Source: Gammaproteobacteria bacterium (lineage in GTDB: Bacteria > Pseudomonadota > Gammaproteobacteria > Steroidobacterales > Steroidobacteraceae). Taken from it: DNA of 49,231 nt. This document shows, piece by piece, positions 7,319-15,352 of this stretch. Position 1 is the stretch's first letter. Each line of letters starts with the position of its first letter. The notes under the pieces were generated by a model. The model saw nothing but the letters and a program-made list of their open reading frames with translations, searched no databases and was not told the DNA's origin. The stretch spans positions 15,231 to 64,461 of the forward strand of contig PLAH01000189.1 of assembly GCA_003134045.1 (NCBI GenBank), in the 5' to 3' direction. A program made the position numbers and the translations under genes.

Positions 7319-8131
7319 TTGCTTGGGGCCTATCTGAAGGACCGTCGCGCGAAGCTCGATCCGGCGGCGTTCGGCTTTCCGTCGGAGCGTCGCCGCACCG
7401 CCGGCCTGCGCCGCGAGGAAGTGGCGCAGCGCGCCCATATCAGCTCGACCTGGTACACCTGGCTCGAACAGGGACGCGGCGGCGCGCCCTCGGCGGACGT
7501 GCTCGAGCGGATTGCGCAGGCCCTGATGCTGACGGAGGTCGAGCGTGAGCATCTTTTCCTGCTCGGCCTCGGCCGCCCGCCTGACGTGCGCTACCGGAAG
7601 GACGAGGGCGTCACGCCACGGCTGCAACGCGTGCTCGATGCACTGGAGCCGAGCCCCGCGCTCATCAGGACCGCCACCTGGGACGTGGTCGCCTGGAACC
7701 GGGCGGCGACCGTGATGCTCACCGACTATGGATCGCTGCCGCCGGAGCAGCGCAATATCCTGCGCTTCATCTTCCTGGATCCTCGCGTCCGCGCGGCCCA
7801 GTACGACTGGGAAAGCGTGGCGCGATTCGTGGTGGGCGCGTTCCGGGTGGACGCGGCACGTGCGGGGGCGGCGGCGGAGGTGGAACCTCTCGTCGATGAA
7901 CTTTGCCGGCTCAGCCCCGAGTTCAAGGCGATGTGGCGCGATAATGACGTGCGCAGCCATGGCGAGGGCGTCAAGCACATACGGCATCCGGTACTCGGCC
8001 CGATCGCCTTCGAATATTCGGCGTTCGCGGTCGATGGTCGGCCGGATCTCAGCATGGTCGTCTACAACCCGGCGACGCCTGCGGATGCGGAGAAGATCCG
8101 ATCGTTGACCGGGGTCGCCTTCAAGGGTTGA
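7319..8131 (+). CDS. HTH-type regulator with MmyB-like ligand-binding domain
   Basis: 270 residues. The N-terminal Xre-type helix-turn-helix (LRREEVAQRAHISSTWYTWL, residues about 37-60, then LERIAQALMLT) is followed by a PAS-like MmyB domain with ATWDVVAWNRAA and the usual VYNPATPADAEKIR tail. Members bind DNA and probably a fatty acid-like ligand and usually sit next to the oxidoreductase they control. The start is odd: an in-frame ATG at 7292 is followed two codons later by TAG, so only the TTG at 7319 opens the full frame. The natural start may have been lost by mutation. The downstream gene is a truncated dehydrogenase. Confidence 0.85.
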   Translation: MLGAYLKDRRAKLDPAAFGFPSERRRTAGLRREEVAQRAHISSTWYTWLEQGRGGAPSADVLERIAQALMLTEVEREHLFLLGLGRPPDVRYRKDEGVTPRLQRVLDALEPSPALIRTATWDVVAWNRAATVMLTDYGSLPPEQRNILRFIFLDPRVRAAQYDWESVARFVVGAFRVDAARAGAAAEVEPLVDELCRLSPEFKAMWRDNDVRSHGEGVKHIRHPVLGPIAFEYSAFAVDGRPDLSMVVYNPATPADAEKIRSLTGVAFKG

Positions 8132-9051
8132 GCGTTCGCGGCGTGACGAACGACGGACTCCATACCGAGACGACCATCGCGCTCGATCCCGACACGGGCA
8201 AGCTCAAGTGGCACTTTCAACATGTGCGCAACGATCAATGGGACTTGGACTGGGCGTTCGAACGGGAGATTCTGCATCTGCCCGTCAACGGCGAAATGAA
8301 AAAGCTGGTGGTGACCGGCGGCAAGGTGGGCATATTCGATGCGCTCGAGGCGGCCACCGGCAAGTATGCATTCTCGGTCGACATGGGTCCGCAAACGCTG
8401 ATCTCCGCCATCGACCCGAAGACCGGCGCAAAGACCATTGATAGGGCACTGCTGCCGGATCGCAACCATGTCGTCACCGTGTGCCCGCATGGCGGCGGGG
8501 GGCGCAACTGGATGCCCACGGCCTACAACCCGGAGACGCAGGTCCTGTTTGTCCCGGCTCAAGAAACCTGCATGGAACTGGTGCCCGCGGGTGCCGGCGA
8601 GCGGGGATTTCTATCCACGGGCGTGAATATCACCATGCACCCGCGGCCGGATAGCGATGGGCGCTTCGGGCGTTTGCAGGCGATCAATCTCGAACAACGA
8701 AAAACGCTGTGGGAGGATCGGCAGAGGGCGTTCCAAAGCGGCGGTGTCTTGGCGACCGGGGGCGGCGTGGTGTTCGCAGCGGCCACGGACCGCTGGTTCA
8801 GTGCGTACGATGATGCCGATGGCAGTCTCTTGTGGCGGGCACGCCTCGCCGACATTCCCAACGCCCCTCCGATAACTCATGCGGTGAAAGGCAAGCAATA
8901 CGTCGCGATAGTCGTCGGTTATGGAGAGTCGGCTCCGTCCGTGTTCACCGTACTCACGCCCGAAATACCGCTGCCGATTGCCCGCAGCAGTTCGATTTGG
9001 GTGTTCGCTCTGCCGGAGGGGGCTGCCTCGCCGCCAACGACAGCACATTAG
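8128..9051 (+). pseudogene. PQQ-dependent alcohol dehydrogenase, C-terminal half only
   Basis: 307 residues equivalent to the second half of a quinoprotein dehydrogenase beta-propeller. Visible are LDPDTGKLKWHFQ, NDQWDLDW (the Asp pair of the active site region), GGGGRNWMPTAYNPETQ and W-motif blades such as DGSLLWRARL. Intact enzymes are about 570-700 residues with a signal peptide; here the first half and the signal are missing. The frame begins immediately after the regulator stop, as though a deletion fused the two. It cannot be exported or be catalytically complete. Normal reaction: periplasmic alcohol oxidation with PQQ and Ca2+. Confidence 0.85.
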
Positions 9052-9098
9052 TCGAGTTGTAGGGGCGATCTATCGCATAAGCACAGAGAAAATGGTTA

Positions 9099-9341
9099 TT
9101 GGCGGCGCGGCATCCTCACAACTACCGTGCCGCCCGTGCCCTCTGCCGCACGCGAACAGCTGTTGTCGATACCTGGCGCAGCGGCGTACCCGGCGCATTC
9201 GCGAATGCCATCGCGCATCTGGTCTTGCCGGTGCTGGTGCTGGCAGTCAATATCCTGGGCAACGTGGCGCGGATGACCCGAGCGGCGCTGCTCAACGAGA
9301 CCGCCCGGGCGCACGACGACATAGCGGTCGGCTATAAATAG
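9099..9341 (+). pseudogene. Fragment of a DppB-type ABC transporter permease
   Basis: Residues from TWRSGVPGAFANAIAHLVLP through VLVLAVNILGNVARMTRAALL match the fourth-fifth membrane segments and the start of the coupling loop of peptide/nickel ABC permeases. Upstream and downstream parts of the gene are missing and a stop follows soon after. This is a decayed piece about 75 residues long out of about 310-330. Confidence 0.65.
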
Positions 9342-9947
9342 CCGCGAGCCACGCGGACCCATCGCGCGGAGTGGGTTGTTACGGCGGTGTATTCGCTCGT
9401 GATGGGACCCATATGTGCGTTCCTGCTCAATCTCGTGACGCCGCGTCGTTGCCGGCGCCGCCGGGATCCGCTCCCAATTTGACTCAGTTCTACCTGGTGA
9501 TTCGCGCTGACAGCATCGTGAGTGCGAGTCAATTCTCGCCCGCGTTGTACGCCCAATTCCATCCCGGCTGGCGCCAAAAGATGGTGCAGCGAAATCTGCC
9601 CCCGGGTCGGCAGGAACTGACCGTGCGAATTAAGAAGCCGCCCTGACAGCCGGCGTGCGTAAACGGCAAAGTGCCTGCCGCTATTCGAGATGTGATTTCG
9701 CAAGCAGTCCAAGATCCGGCCGGGCCTCCGGGTGAGGCCGCCAAAAGTGCGAGTATCGGTAAGAAAGCGAACTCCCAAGTCATCGGCGAACGCCGCACAA
9801 TCGATCGGCGTGGGCGGCGTGGTTGATGGGAGCGGCGGGTGCGATACTGCGACGAGCGAACTCGTTGCCGCGCGCGGCGGGAGCGACGAGGGCGCGCGAA
9901 AAGTTGCGCCGCAATGCCAAACTGGATGTGTAGTGCAAGTGACGCCC
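9342..9947. other. Decayed intergenic region
   Basis: About 600 bases. A short plus-strand frame near 9370-9480 encodes a hydrophobic segment (WVVTAVYSLVMGPICAFLLN) that looks like the end of a membrane protein, and a second piece near 9480-9645 looks protein-like without family match. Neither has a start or proper length. No RNA gene or repeat is recognised. Confidence 0.4.
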
Positions 9948-10511
9948 ATGGAACGAATCTATCTCGATGTCCGACCCGAGGACTATGCCGGGGTCGAGGC
10001 CGCCGGTGCTTCGTGGGATGGCGACTCGAAGCGCTGGTATATCCAACGCGATGCGGCGTCGGACCGATTCTCGCGCTGGTTGGGAGAGGGCGAGGAAGCG
10101 GCATTTGGCATTGCGTCGGACGAGGCGTTCGTGGCCTCTGCGCGGACAGCTTGCGTGAAATGCCACGATGAGATCGAGGTCATCTGCATTTACTGCGACA
10201 GCGGAACGGATGTCGAGATGGGCGAGCCGATAGCACGGTTCACCGTGTCGAATATTTGGGCGATGGATGATGCGCTCGCGGCGCAGCTCGAGCCATGGCC
10301 GCTATTCAGGCGAGAAGTCGGCGCCGACTCCGAAGGCGGGTGCTTCGCGAATCATTGTCCTCACTGCGGGGCGGCGCAGGAGGACTATCGATTGCACTCG
10401 GAACCAGAGGATGTGTTTTTCAGCGTTTCGGCGGCGGAGCCGGGCGCGATCGCATTGACGCCGCTGGCGGGGCGGGTTCGGTTGAGCGGGGATTACGGGT
10501 TCGGGCTGTGA
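9948..10511 (+). CDS. DUF5710 domain protein with Cys-pair zinc-binding region
   Basis: 187 residues from the ATG at 9948; the open frame is longer but the upstream part is not family-like. Residues 1-45 (MERIYLDVRPEDYAGVEAAG, then WDGDSKRWYI) are a DUF5710 domain, a small module often found on plasmid primases and DNA-handling proteins. The remainder carries C69-x-x-C72, C80-x-x-C83 and C137-x-x-C140, which could form one or two zinc ribbons. The Phd antitoxin follows within about 50 bases on the same strand. Function is unknown; a nucleic-acid-related role is inferred from the domain. Confidence 0.65.
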   Translation: MERIYLDVRPEDYAGVEAAGASWDGDSKRWYIQRDAASDRFSRWLGEGEEAAFGIASDEAFVASARTACVKCHDEIEVICIYCDSGTDVEMGEPIARFTVSNIWAMDDALAAQLEPWPLFRREVGADSEGGCFANHCPHCGAAQEDYRLHSEPEDVFFSVSAAEPGAIALTPLAGRVRLSGDYGFGL

Positions 10512-10550
10512 TGGGAGCGGGCTGGCTTGAACGTCCGGGCTCCATTTGAT

Positions 10551-10573
10551 ATTCCAGTCAGAATGACTAGAAT
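10551..10573 (+). promoter_or_regulatory. Palindromic operator overlapping the phd start codon
   Basis: ATTCCAGTCA-GAA-TGACTAGAAT: ten-base arms with nine matches around a three-base centre. The ATG at 10563 lies inside it. Phd-type antitoxins bind such palindromes to repress their own operon, so autoregulation is likely. Confidence 0.65.
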
Positions 10574-10874
10574 AAATGCTCCGCCAAAGTCGCGAAAATC
10601 GTCCGCCCCCAAGCCGCCCTCGGGTCATTGGGTATTGCAGGATGCCAAGGCTCGATTCAGCGAATTGGTACGCAAAGTTCGCAGCGAAGGACCTCAACAC
10701 GTAACCGTGCATGGGCGAGACGAGGTCGTCGTCATCGCAGCCGAAGAATTTCGACGCCTCAAGGGTGAGAGATCCGGCCAAGCGTTAATTCAAGCGCTCC
10801 AGGCGTCTCCCCATCGGGAAATCGAAATAGCGCCTGAGCGTCTGGTCATGCCGGTGCGTAGCGTCACGCTGTGA
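10563..10874 (+). CDS. Phd/YefM family antitoxin
   Basis: About 103 residues from the ATG at 10563; an upstream TTG/CTG start would add 12 residues but lies before the operator. The core WVLQDAKARFSELVRKVRSE with VTVHGRDEVVVIAAEEF is the standard Phd fold: N-terminal DNA-binding dimer and C-terminal toxin-neutralising tail. Its stop overlaps the ATG of the following vapC-type gene (ATG 10871, stop at 10872-10874), the usual coupled arrangement. The toxin is broken, so this is a surviving antitoxin. Confidence 0.85.
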   Translation: MTRINAPPKSRKSSAPKPPSGHWVLQDAKARFSELVRKVRSEGPQHVTVHGRDEVVVIAAEEFRRLKGERSGQALIQALQASPHREIEIAPERLVMPVRSVTL

Positions 10875-11096
10875 CGAACTGGCTGCTGGATACCAACATT
10901 CTTTCTGAATTACGCCGCCCCAAGCCGGAGCGAAAGGTCGTCGCGTTCATAGCCGCGCAGCCCCTGGATCGTCTTTACGTGAGCCGCTCTCCATCACGGC
11001 CTCACCATAGCCACCCGCGATACGGCGGATTATGCGAAGACGCGCGTGAGCCTATTAAATCCTTGGACGGATCCTCTACCGCGCGACCTGAGATAG
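10871..11096 (+). pseudogene. VapC-type PIN toxin with internal deletion
   Basis: The first 37 codons give a normal PIN start (LLDTNILSELRRPKPERKVV, with the first catalytic Asp, up to DRLYVS). Then the frame shifts, and the second frame reads HGLTIATRDTADYAKTRVSL and LNPW to a stop at 11096, a normal PIN C-terminus including the Asp of ATRDTADY. About half of the protein in between is missing. A full VapC is about 135-140 residues. Inactive toxin next to an intact antitoxin. Confidence 0.8.
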
Positions 11097-11112
11097 CCGG
11101 CGCCCATGACAA

Positions 11113-12015
11113 TCACAGAAGCCAGTACCGTACGTCTTGCTCTTCCAGGAATGCTCGCGCCCCGGACCCGTGTAGTAATGCGACGGTGGATAGCAGTCCT
11201 GCTTCCGTGCAACTGCTCGCGGCGACAGTGACCGAGCGCGGTGAGTCCGGCACCGGCCATCCTGTGCCGGGATGCAAGATATGGCCATACCGAATGCCTC
11301 CTTTCAGCAAGTAACGCCGGGAGTCGCCGCTGGTCGCCAGTGCGCCGTGCTCGAGGTCGAGCAACAGGGTCGCTTCGCAATGCGTATCCGGTCGCTCGAT
11401 GGCGACCTGCCACGGCCCATGCAATGGGGGCCGGTTCGCGCGCAGATCGCCGCCGAAATTGACGAGAAAGGGAATCTTCTCGATATCGGCGAGCAACGAA
11501 TAGGCTCGGTCCACCGCGTATTCCTTGCCGATGCCGCCGAAATCCAATTCCATGCCGGCGGGCAGCATCAGGTGCGGCGGGTGCCACTGCAGTTTATCGA
11601 AGCCCACCAGCGGCAAGAGACGATCGATCGCGGCGGCATCGGGAATGCGGTCCGATCCGTCGAAGGTCCACGCACGGCGCAATACGCCCGACGTGATATC
11701 GAACAAACCGTCGCTAAGATCAAAGCAGCGGCTTGCGAAGGCCATCAAGGAGGCGGTCTCCTCGTCCAGTTCAATGGTCGCATCGCGATGTCCGTGAATC
11801 CAGGCGGTGACGCTGTCGTTGCGAAAGCGGCTGTATTTTTTCTCGATGCGCCACGCTTCTTCCGCAGCCGCGGCGCCGATCGCCAACGCGGTCTCCCGGC
11901 TCATTCTCGGCACGAGCACTTCGCATGGGGATGCCATCGCCGTGAATCGCACCGCCAGCAAGTGCTCCCCCCGCGATTCGACGGTTATAGTGCTGTCAGG
12001 TCCGTCTGCTCGCAT
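11113..12015 (-). CDS. apbE: FAD:protein FMN transferase (ApbE)
   Basis: 300 residues. ApbE attaches FMN from FAD to a Thr/Ser of target proteins, usually in the envelope, using Mg2+. Family landmarks are visible: FDITSGVLRRAW, GGIGKEYAVDRA, NFGGDLRA, ALATSGDSRRYL and HILHPGTGWP. No signal peptide or lipobox is obvious at the N-terminus, unlike secreted ApbE forms. It is last in the minus-strand operon TlpA > DUF4266 > DUF3570 > ApbE, 31 bases after the barrel gene. Its target is not evident in the window. It converges with the broken vapC gene only 16 bases away. Confidence 0.9.
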   Translation of the reverse strand: MRADGPDSTITVESRGEHLLAVRFTAMASPCEVLVPRMSRETALAIGAAAAEEAWRIEKKYSRFRNDSVTAWIHGHRDATIELDEETASLMAFASRCFDLSDGLFDITSGVLRRAWTFDGSDRIPDAAAIDRLLPLVGFDKLQWHPPHLMLPAGMELDFGGIGKEYAVDRAYSLLADIEKIPFLVNFGGDLRANRPPLHGPWQVAIERPDTHCEATLLLDLEHGALATSGDSRRYLLKGGIRYGHILHPGTGWPVPDSPRSVTVAASSCTEAGLLSTVALLHGSGARAFLEEQDVRYWLL

Positions 12016-12046
12016 TCGGTGCCATCTTCCACCCGCTGTTTGACGT

Positions 12047-13360
12047 CTAGAACCGCCATCCGACCTGGATCAATATCGCTTTGAGGTCGGGATACAGGTC
12101 CAGCCCCTGAAGCCCGGCGGGCGTGGGTGTTCGCTCGTCCAGTATTTGCTGATAATACTCCGCGCGCACGCTGAACTCCGATTCGGCGCGGCCGCCGAAC
12201 CCGGGAAGCTTCTGGGCGTACTTGAAGCCGAAGGTTAACGCGTGAAAGGGGCCCAGGCGAGAATCCGAGGATTGATAGGCCATCGGAACCTCGCTGGTAC
12301 TCAGGATGAAAGGCGTATAAAAAGCCGCCGCGGTCTGCCGATACCAGCGAATGCTCGGCTCGACGTAACGATTGTCGGACAACGACCAGTGAAGGTGCGC
12401 TTGTGCGGTATCGGAACGCACGCCCCAGTTATCGCTCATGTAGCGGAGGGAGGCGGCCGTCGACAGCCGGGTGCTCCAGGCAATGCGATTGTCCCAGTAC
12501 GCGCTCTTGCGGGTGCGTTGGTCGGGGCGATTCTCGTACTCGTAGCCCAAGGTACTTCCTGCGCCGTCGATGATCGAAGTGAACTTATAAGGATCGTTGA
12601 GATATCCTTTGAACCGGTCAACCGAGACATTGATCTCCGAGAGCCAGTTTCGCGTCATCACCTGGGTGAGCCCTAGAAGTGCGCCCACCCCGTCCTTGGT
12701 TTTGTCGCCCGTCTTTTCCGCCAACGCATAGTCGCTGCCGGCTGCGGGTGCGCCGCCGATGGGACGCAAGGAATCGAATTCGTCGTACAAACCCAGTGAC
12801 AACGTCGTGTTCTTCTCATTGAAGTCGTGCGCGATAGAGGCGTCGAGCGTCACAGAGTAGAAGTCGTCTTCACCCGACACTTTTCCGCCGACGCTGACCT
12901 GGGTTACCCGGGTGATGGGCACGCTCCAGTTCGCGCCCACCGCGATTCGATCGTCTTCGTAGTTCGGGTCGACGGGCAGCTGCCCGGGCGCGGTGCTATA
13001 GCGGTGCGCAGCCTTTCCAGAGGGGGAGGAAAACGTCTGGGCGGTGTGGCTGGTCAATGCGCCGTTGGGACTGCTGCCCGACAAGCTGTCGAAAGTTGCA
13101 TTGAGGCTGAGCGTCTCGCCGTCCGCAAAGAGTTTCGACACATTGACGATGGGCTCGATGGCTTGGATACGGCCATCCTCGTGGTAATACGCGAGAGCCG
13201 AATCCACAGACCAATCTTCCAGTATCCCGCTGTCGGCCGGAGCCGCGTGGGTATCCTGGGCGCGCGCTCCGGCCGCTCCCAATAAGGCGCAGCTCGCGGC
13301 CATCAATCCCCGCCGCATCTTCGCGGAGCCGATCCGTGGGGGTTTGGGCTTCAATTGCAT
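12047..13360 (-). CDS. DUF3570 outer-membrane beta-barrel protein
   Basis: 437 residues with an N-terminal signal (MRRGLMAASCALLGAAGARA inside the first 35 residues), then alternating polar/hydrophobic strands and a C-terminal aromatic residue (VGWRF), as expected for a BAM-inserted barrel. Repeated asymmetrical features such as NVSVDRFKGYLNDPYKFTSI and SEFSVRAEYYQQ are typical of DUF3570. The start at 13360 overlaps the end of the DUF4266 gene by 10 bases. From memory, DUF3570, DUF4266, ApbE and a thioredoxin occur together in many proteobacteria. The transported or bound substrate is unknown. Confidence 0.85.
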   Translation of the reverse strand: MQLKPKPPRIGSAKMRRGLMAASCALLGAAGARAQDTHAAPADSGILEDWSVDSALAYYHEDGRIQAIEPIVNVSKLFADGETLSLNATFDSLSGSSPNGALTSHTAQTFSSPSGKAAHRYSTAPGQLPVDPNYEDDRIAVGANWSVPITRVTQVSVGGKVSGEDDFYSVTLDASIAHDFNEKNTTLSLGLYDEFDSLRPIGGAPAAGSDYALAEKTGDKTKDGVGALLGLTQVMTRNWLSEINVSVDRFKGYLNDPYKFTSIIDGAGSTLGYEYENRPDQRTRKSAYWDNRIAWSTRLSTAASLRYMSDNWGVRSDTAQAHLHWSLSDNRYVEPSIRWYRQTAAAFYTPFILSTSEVPMAYQSSDSRLGPFHALTFGFKYAQKLPGFGGRAESEFSVRAEYYQQILDERTPTPAGLQGLDLYPDLKAILIQVGWRF

Positions 13361-13569
13361 CCGCAGCCGCCGCCCGCGAATGATCGGCCGCCGGAGGAGG
13401 CCTCTTTGCTGAAATAGAGGTGATCATCGATCGCTGCGTCGAGAGGACTGCCGTCCAGCTGCATATCCGAGCGCGCGAGCACGCCTCGCTCCCAAGGCCT
13501 CACTCCCAGCGAGCCGCATCCCGTTGCAATCACGCTCAAGACCGCCAGCACGACACTGCGCTTCCACAT
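13351..13569 (-). CDS. DUF4266 lipoprotein ending in GGGCGCN
   Basis: 72 residues from the ATG at 13569. A lipobox-like end (VLSVIATGCGS) follows a short signal, so Cys18 is the probable lipidated residue. The middle has VRPWERGVLARSDM, the DUF4266 core, and the protein ends in a glycine-rich tail with a CxC motif (GGGCGCN). The terminal CxC is striking for such a small lipoprotein and could bind a metal or act in thiol exchange with the adjacent thioredoxin. The longer open frame up to 13641 is not supported. Spacing: 22 bases after the thioredoxin gene. Confidence 0.82.
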   Translation of the reverse strand: MWKRSVVLAVLSVIATGCGSLGVRPWERGVLARSDMQLDGSPLDAAIDDHLYFSKEASSGGRSFAGGGCGCN

Positions 13570-13591
13570 CAAGAGTTCTCCCGAAAATTGC

Positions 13592-14029
13592 TCATTTCTC
13601 CGCCAACACCTGGCGCAACTGATCCTCATACTCCGCGCCATCGATGGGCCGAAATCCGATATGGGTAAATCGCACGACGCCTTGCCGATCGATTATCAGG
13701 CTGGTGGGCATGCCGTGAACTTGGAAGCGTTGCGCCGTCTGCGCGTCGGGGTCGAAGCGAACGTCGAAGGTGGGATGCAACTTGGCGAGAAATCGATCTG
13801 CGTCGAGCCGATGCTGGTCGAGATTGACGGCGACAATCGTCAGCCCCTCGCTTTCGTGGGCATTTTTCATGGCCTGCATCCAAGGAAAGGACTGCTGGCA
13901 GGGTGCACACCAGGAAGCCCAGAAATCCAAATATAGAACTCTCCCGTGAAAATCGTCTATATCGATGGGCGACGCCGCGTGTGCGGCGGCGGCCGTCAGG
14001 AGGAGGAGAAGCAATGCACGCGGTGTCAT
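13592..14029 (-). CDS. TlpA-like periplasmic thioredoxin
   Basis: 145 residues from the ATG at 14029, chosen because a clean signal peptide (MTPRALLLLLLTAAAAHA) begins there; the frame stays open to 14116 and no strong ribosome site distinguishes the options. The active site WCAPC is at 40-44, followed by the TlpA pattern VNLDQHRLDADRF and the cis-Pro loop HGMPTSL. Such proteins reduce periplasmic disulphides. Being first in the operon with a CxC lipoprotein and ApbE suggests it keeps the DUF4266 cysteines or a target reduced. That link is inference. Confidence 0.88.
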   Translation of the reverse strand: MTPRALLLLLLTAAAAHAASPIDIDDFHGRVLYLDFWASWCAPCQQSFPWMQAMKNAHESEGLTIVAVNLDQHRLDADRFLAKLHPTFDVRFDPDAQTAQRFQVHGMPTSLIIDRQGVVRFTHIGFRPIDGAEYEDQLRQVLAEK

Positions 14030-14431
14030 GAGGGAGGGGCACTCAGAAAAGTATTTGCGACCGATGCGCTCAGCCGCAGCCAAGAGGGTGCCATTGCTGA
14101 ACGATTTGCCGCGCAAGTGCTTGTACTTTGTAATGCAAAGTTCGATGTGTCAAGACGGAATGTAAAATGATCGTGCTGCCCGACGGACGAAAACGCGGCG
14201 ATACTGCGGAATACCGGGGGGAGGACGGGGCCAGTCCGGGAAGCAAATCAGGAACACAGGGGGAAGCCCGGAAATGCCGCCGGAGGAGCGGTTGGCCGCG
14301 GCAGACTGGCGGCGAGCAACGCCGAGCAGGTGAAGAAAATCGTTCGCATACCGGCCGAATTGGGTCTCGAGCCGGCGACTCCGGATGGAACACGGACGAT
14401 TCTGAAATGGAACGGGCGGGACGGCGTGAGG
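14030..14431. other. Upstream region and decayed DNA between thioredoxin and HipA remnant
   Basis: The right part of this stretch is open in several frames, but none has family character or a ribosome site. It probably contains the thioredoxin operon promoter. No repeat or RNA gene recognised. Confidence 0.4.
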
Positions 14432-14815
14432 TTACAAGGCTGTCGTGCCGTGCGCCTGCTGCAACCGCCGGTACGCGAGCAAGTGGCGAAACGCGGCCTG
14501 CGCTTCGCCCAATCGGTCATGCAAGGCGGACAGGTAGAAGTGAGCATCGGCCATACCGGGATCGTGCACGATGGCTCGTCGATACGCGTCAATGGCGTCG
14601 AGTTCGAGCGCCAGTACGTCACGAACGTGGTACACGGTGGTCGATACGAGATCATAGGCCGGCGCGAGAACGACCGGGCTTTGGGCGTTCTCGTACAAGA
14701 CCGCGAAATTCTTCAGGTGCGCATCGCCGTTCTCGATGGCGCACGAGAGCGCCACCATGGCGAGTCGTATATAATTCGCGGCGGCTAGCGCCAGGAATTT
14801 TTCACCGTGAGGAGA
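14432..14815 (-). pseudogene. HipA-type kinase fragment fused to a TPR-protein tail
   Basis: Reading leftward, the first half (FLALAAANYIRLAMVALSCA, then IENGDAHLKNFAVLY and PAYDLVST) is the catalytic-loop part of a HipA kinase, with the NGDAHLKNF motif. Immediately afterwards the frame continues as LDAIDAYRRAIVHDPGMADA and HFYLSALHDRLGEA, a tetratricopeptide tail of the kind found behind MerR-type regulators. The two do not belong together, so a deletion joined two unrelated genes in frame. No start codon context is visible. Probably not functional. Confidence 0.7.
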
Positions 14816-14820
14816 ACCGA

Positions 14821-15147
14821 ATGATCAAAGTGAGCGTGATGTACCCGAACACCCCCGGCGCGCGATTCGACCACGCGTATTACCGCGACAAGCACCTGCC
14901 GTTGGTGAAAGCCCGGATGGGCGATACCTGCAAGGGCTACACTATCGACAAAGGGTTGGCCGGCGGCGCGCCTGGGACGCCCCCGACGTACGTGGCCATG
15001 TGCCACATCTTCTCCGAGTCGCCGGAGGACTTTCAGAAGGGATTCGGACCGCACGCGGACGAGATCCTGGGCGACATCAAGAACTACACCGACCTTACGC
15101 CGATCCTTCAAATGAGCGAGGTCACCGCCGAGAAAGGCGCCAAGTAG
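14821..15147 (+). CDS. EthD family protein
   Basis: 108 residues from the ATG at 14821, with AGGAG 6-9 bases upstream. It carries the EthD signature FDHAYYRDKHLPLVKARMGD, a ferredoxin-like alpha/beta barrel, and ends in NYTDLTPILQMSEV. EthD proteins often accompany degradation of ethers or aromatic compounds, but many are stand-alone small proteins of unknown role. The open frame extends far upstream, but that part antisenses the HipA remnant and is not real. It stands alone between two decayed stretches. Confidence 0.88.
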   Translation: MIKVSVMYPNTPGARFDHAYYRDKHLPLVKARMGDTCKGYTIDKGLAGGAPGTPPTYVAMCHIFSESPEDFQKGFGPHADEILGDIKNYTDLTPILQMSEVTAEKGAK

Positions 15148-15201
15148 TACGCCGCCGGCACGGCGAGGCTTCGAGCGGAGCGTGCCGCACGCCCCTCGAG
15201 G

Positions 15202-15290
15202 TCAGCCGGTCTTGTTGCCTGCACCCGGGCCGAAATGACGGTCCGCGATCAGGAAATACACTAGCGCGTGGGTTCGCGCCGCGAGCCTGA
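15202..15290 (-). pseudogene. C-terminal remnant of an unidentified minus-strand gene
   Basis: A minus-strand frame reads LAARTHALVYFLIADRHFGP and a short GAGNKTG tail to a stop at 15202-15204. It has protein-like composition but no start. It may be the last 27 codons of a lost gene. Low confidence. Confidence 0.25.
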
Positions 15291-15303
15291 ATCATGCATG
15301 ATT
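15290..15303 (+). promoter_or_regulatory. Perfect 14-bp palindrome upstream of the aminotransferase
   Basis: AATCATGCATGATT is a perfect palindrome 49 bases before the start at 15353. The position suits an operator. The cognate regulator is unknown; its sequence differs from the ATTGTTGACAAT sites of the neighbouring cluster. Confidence 0.4.
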
Positions 15304-15352
15304 GACCGCACGCCCGTGATGTGCGCAGTCGCGCCTAGTTTGGACTACCCGA

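Noticed and set aside
14167..14820. Upstream extension of the EthD frame
   Set aside because: Composition is not protein-like, it antisenses the HipA remnant, and a good ribosome site precedes ATG 14821.
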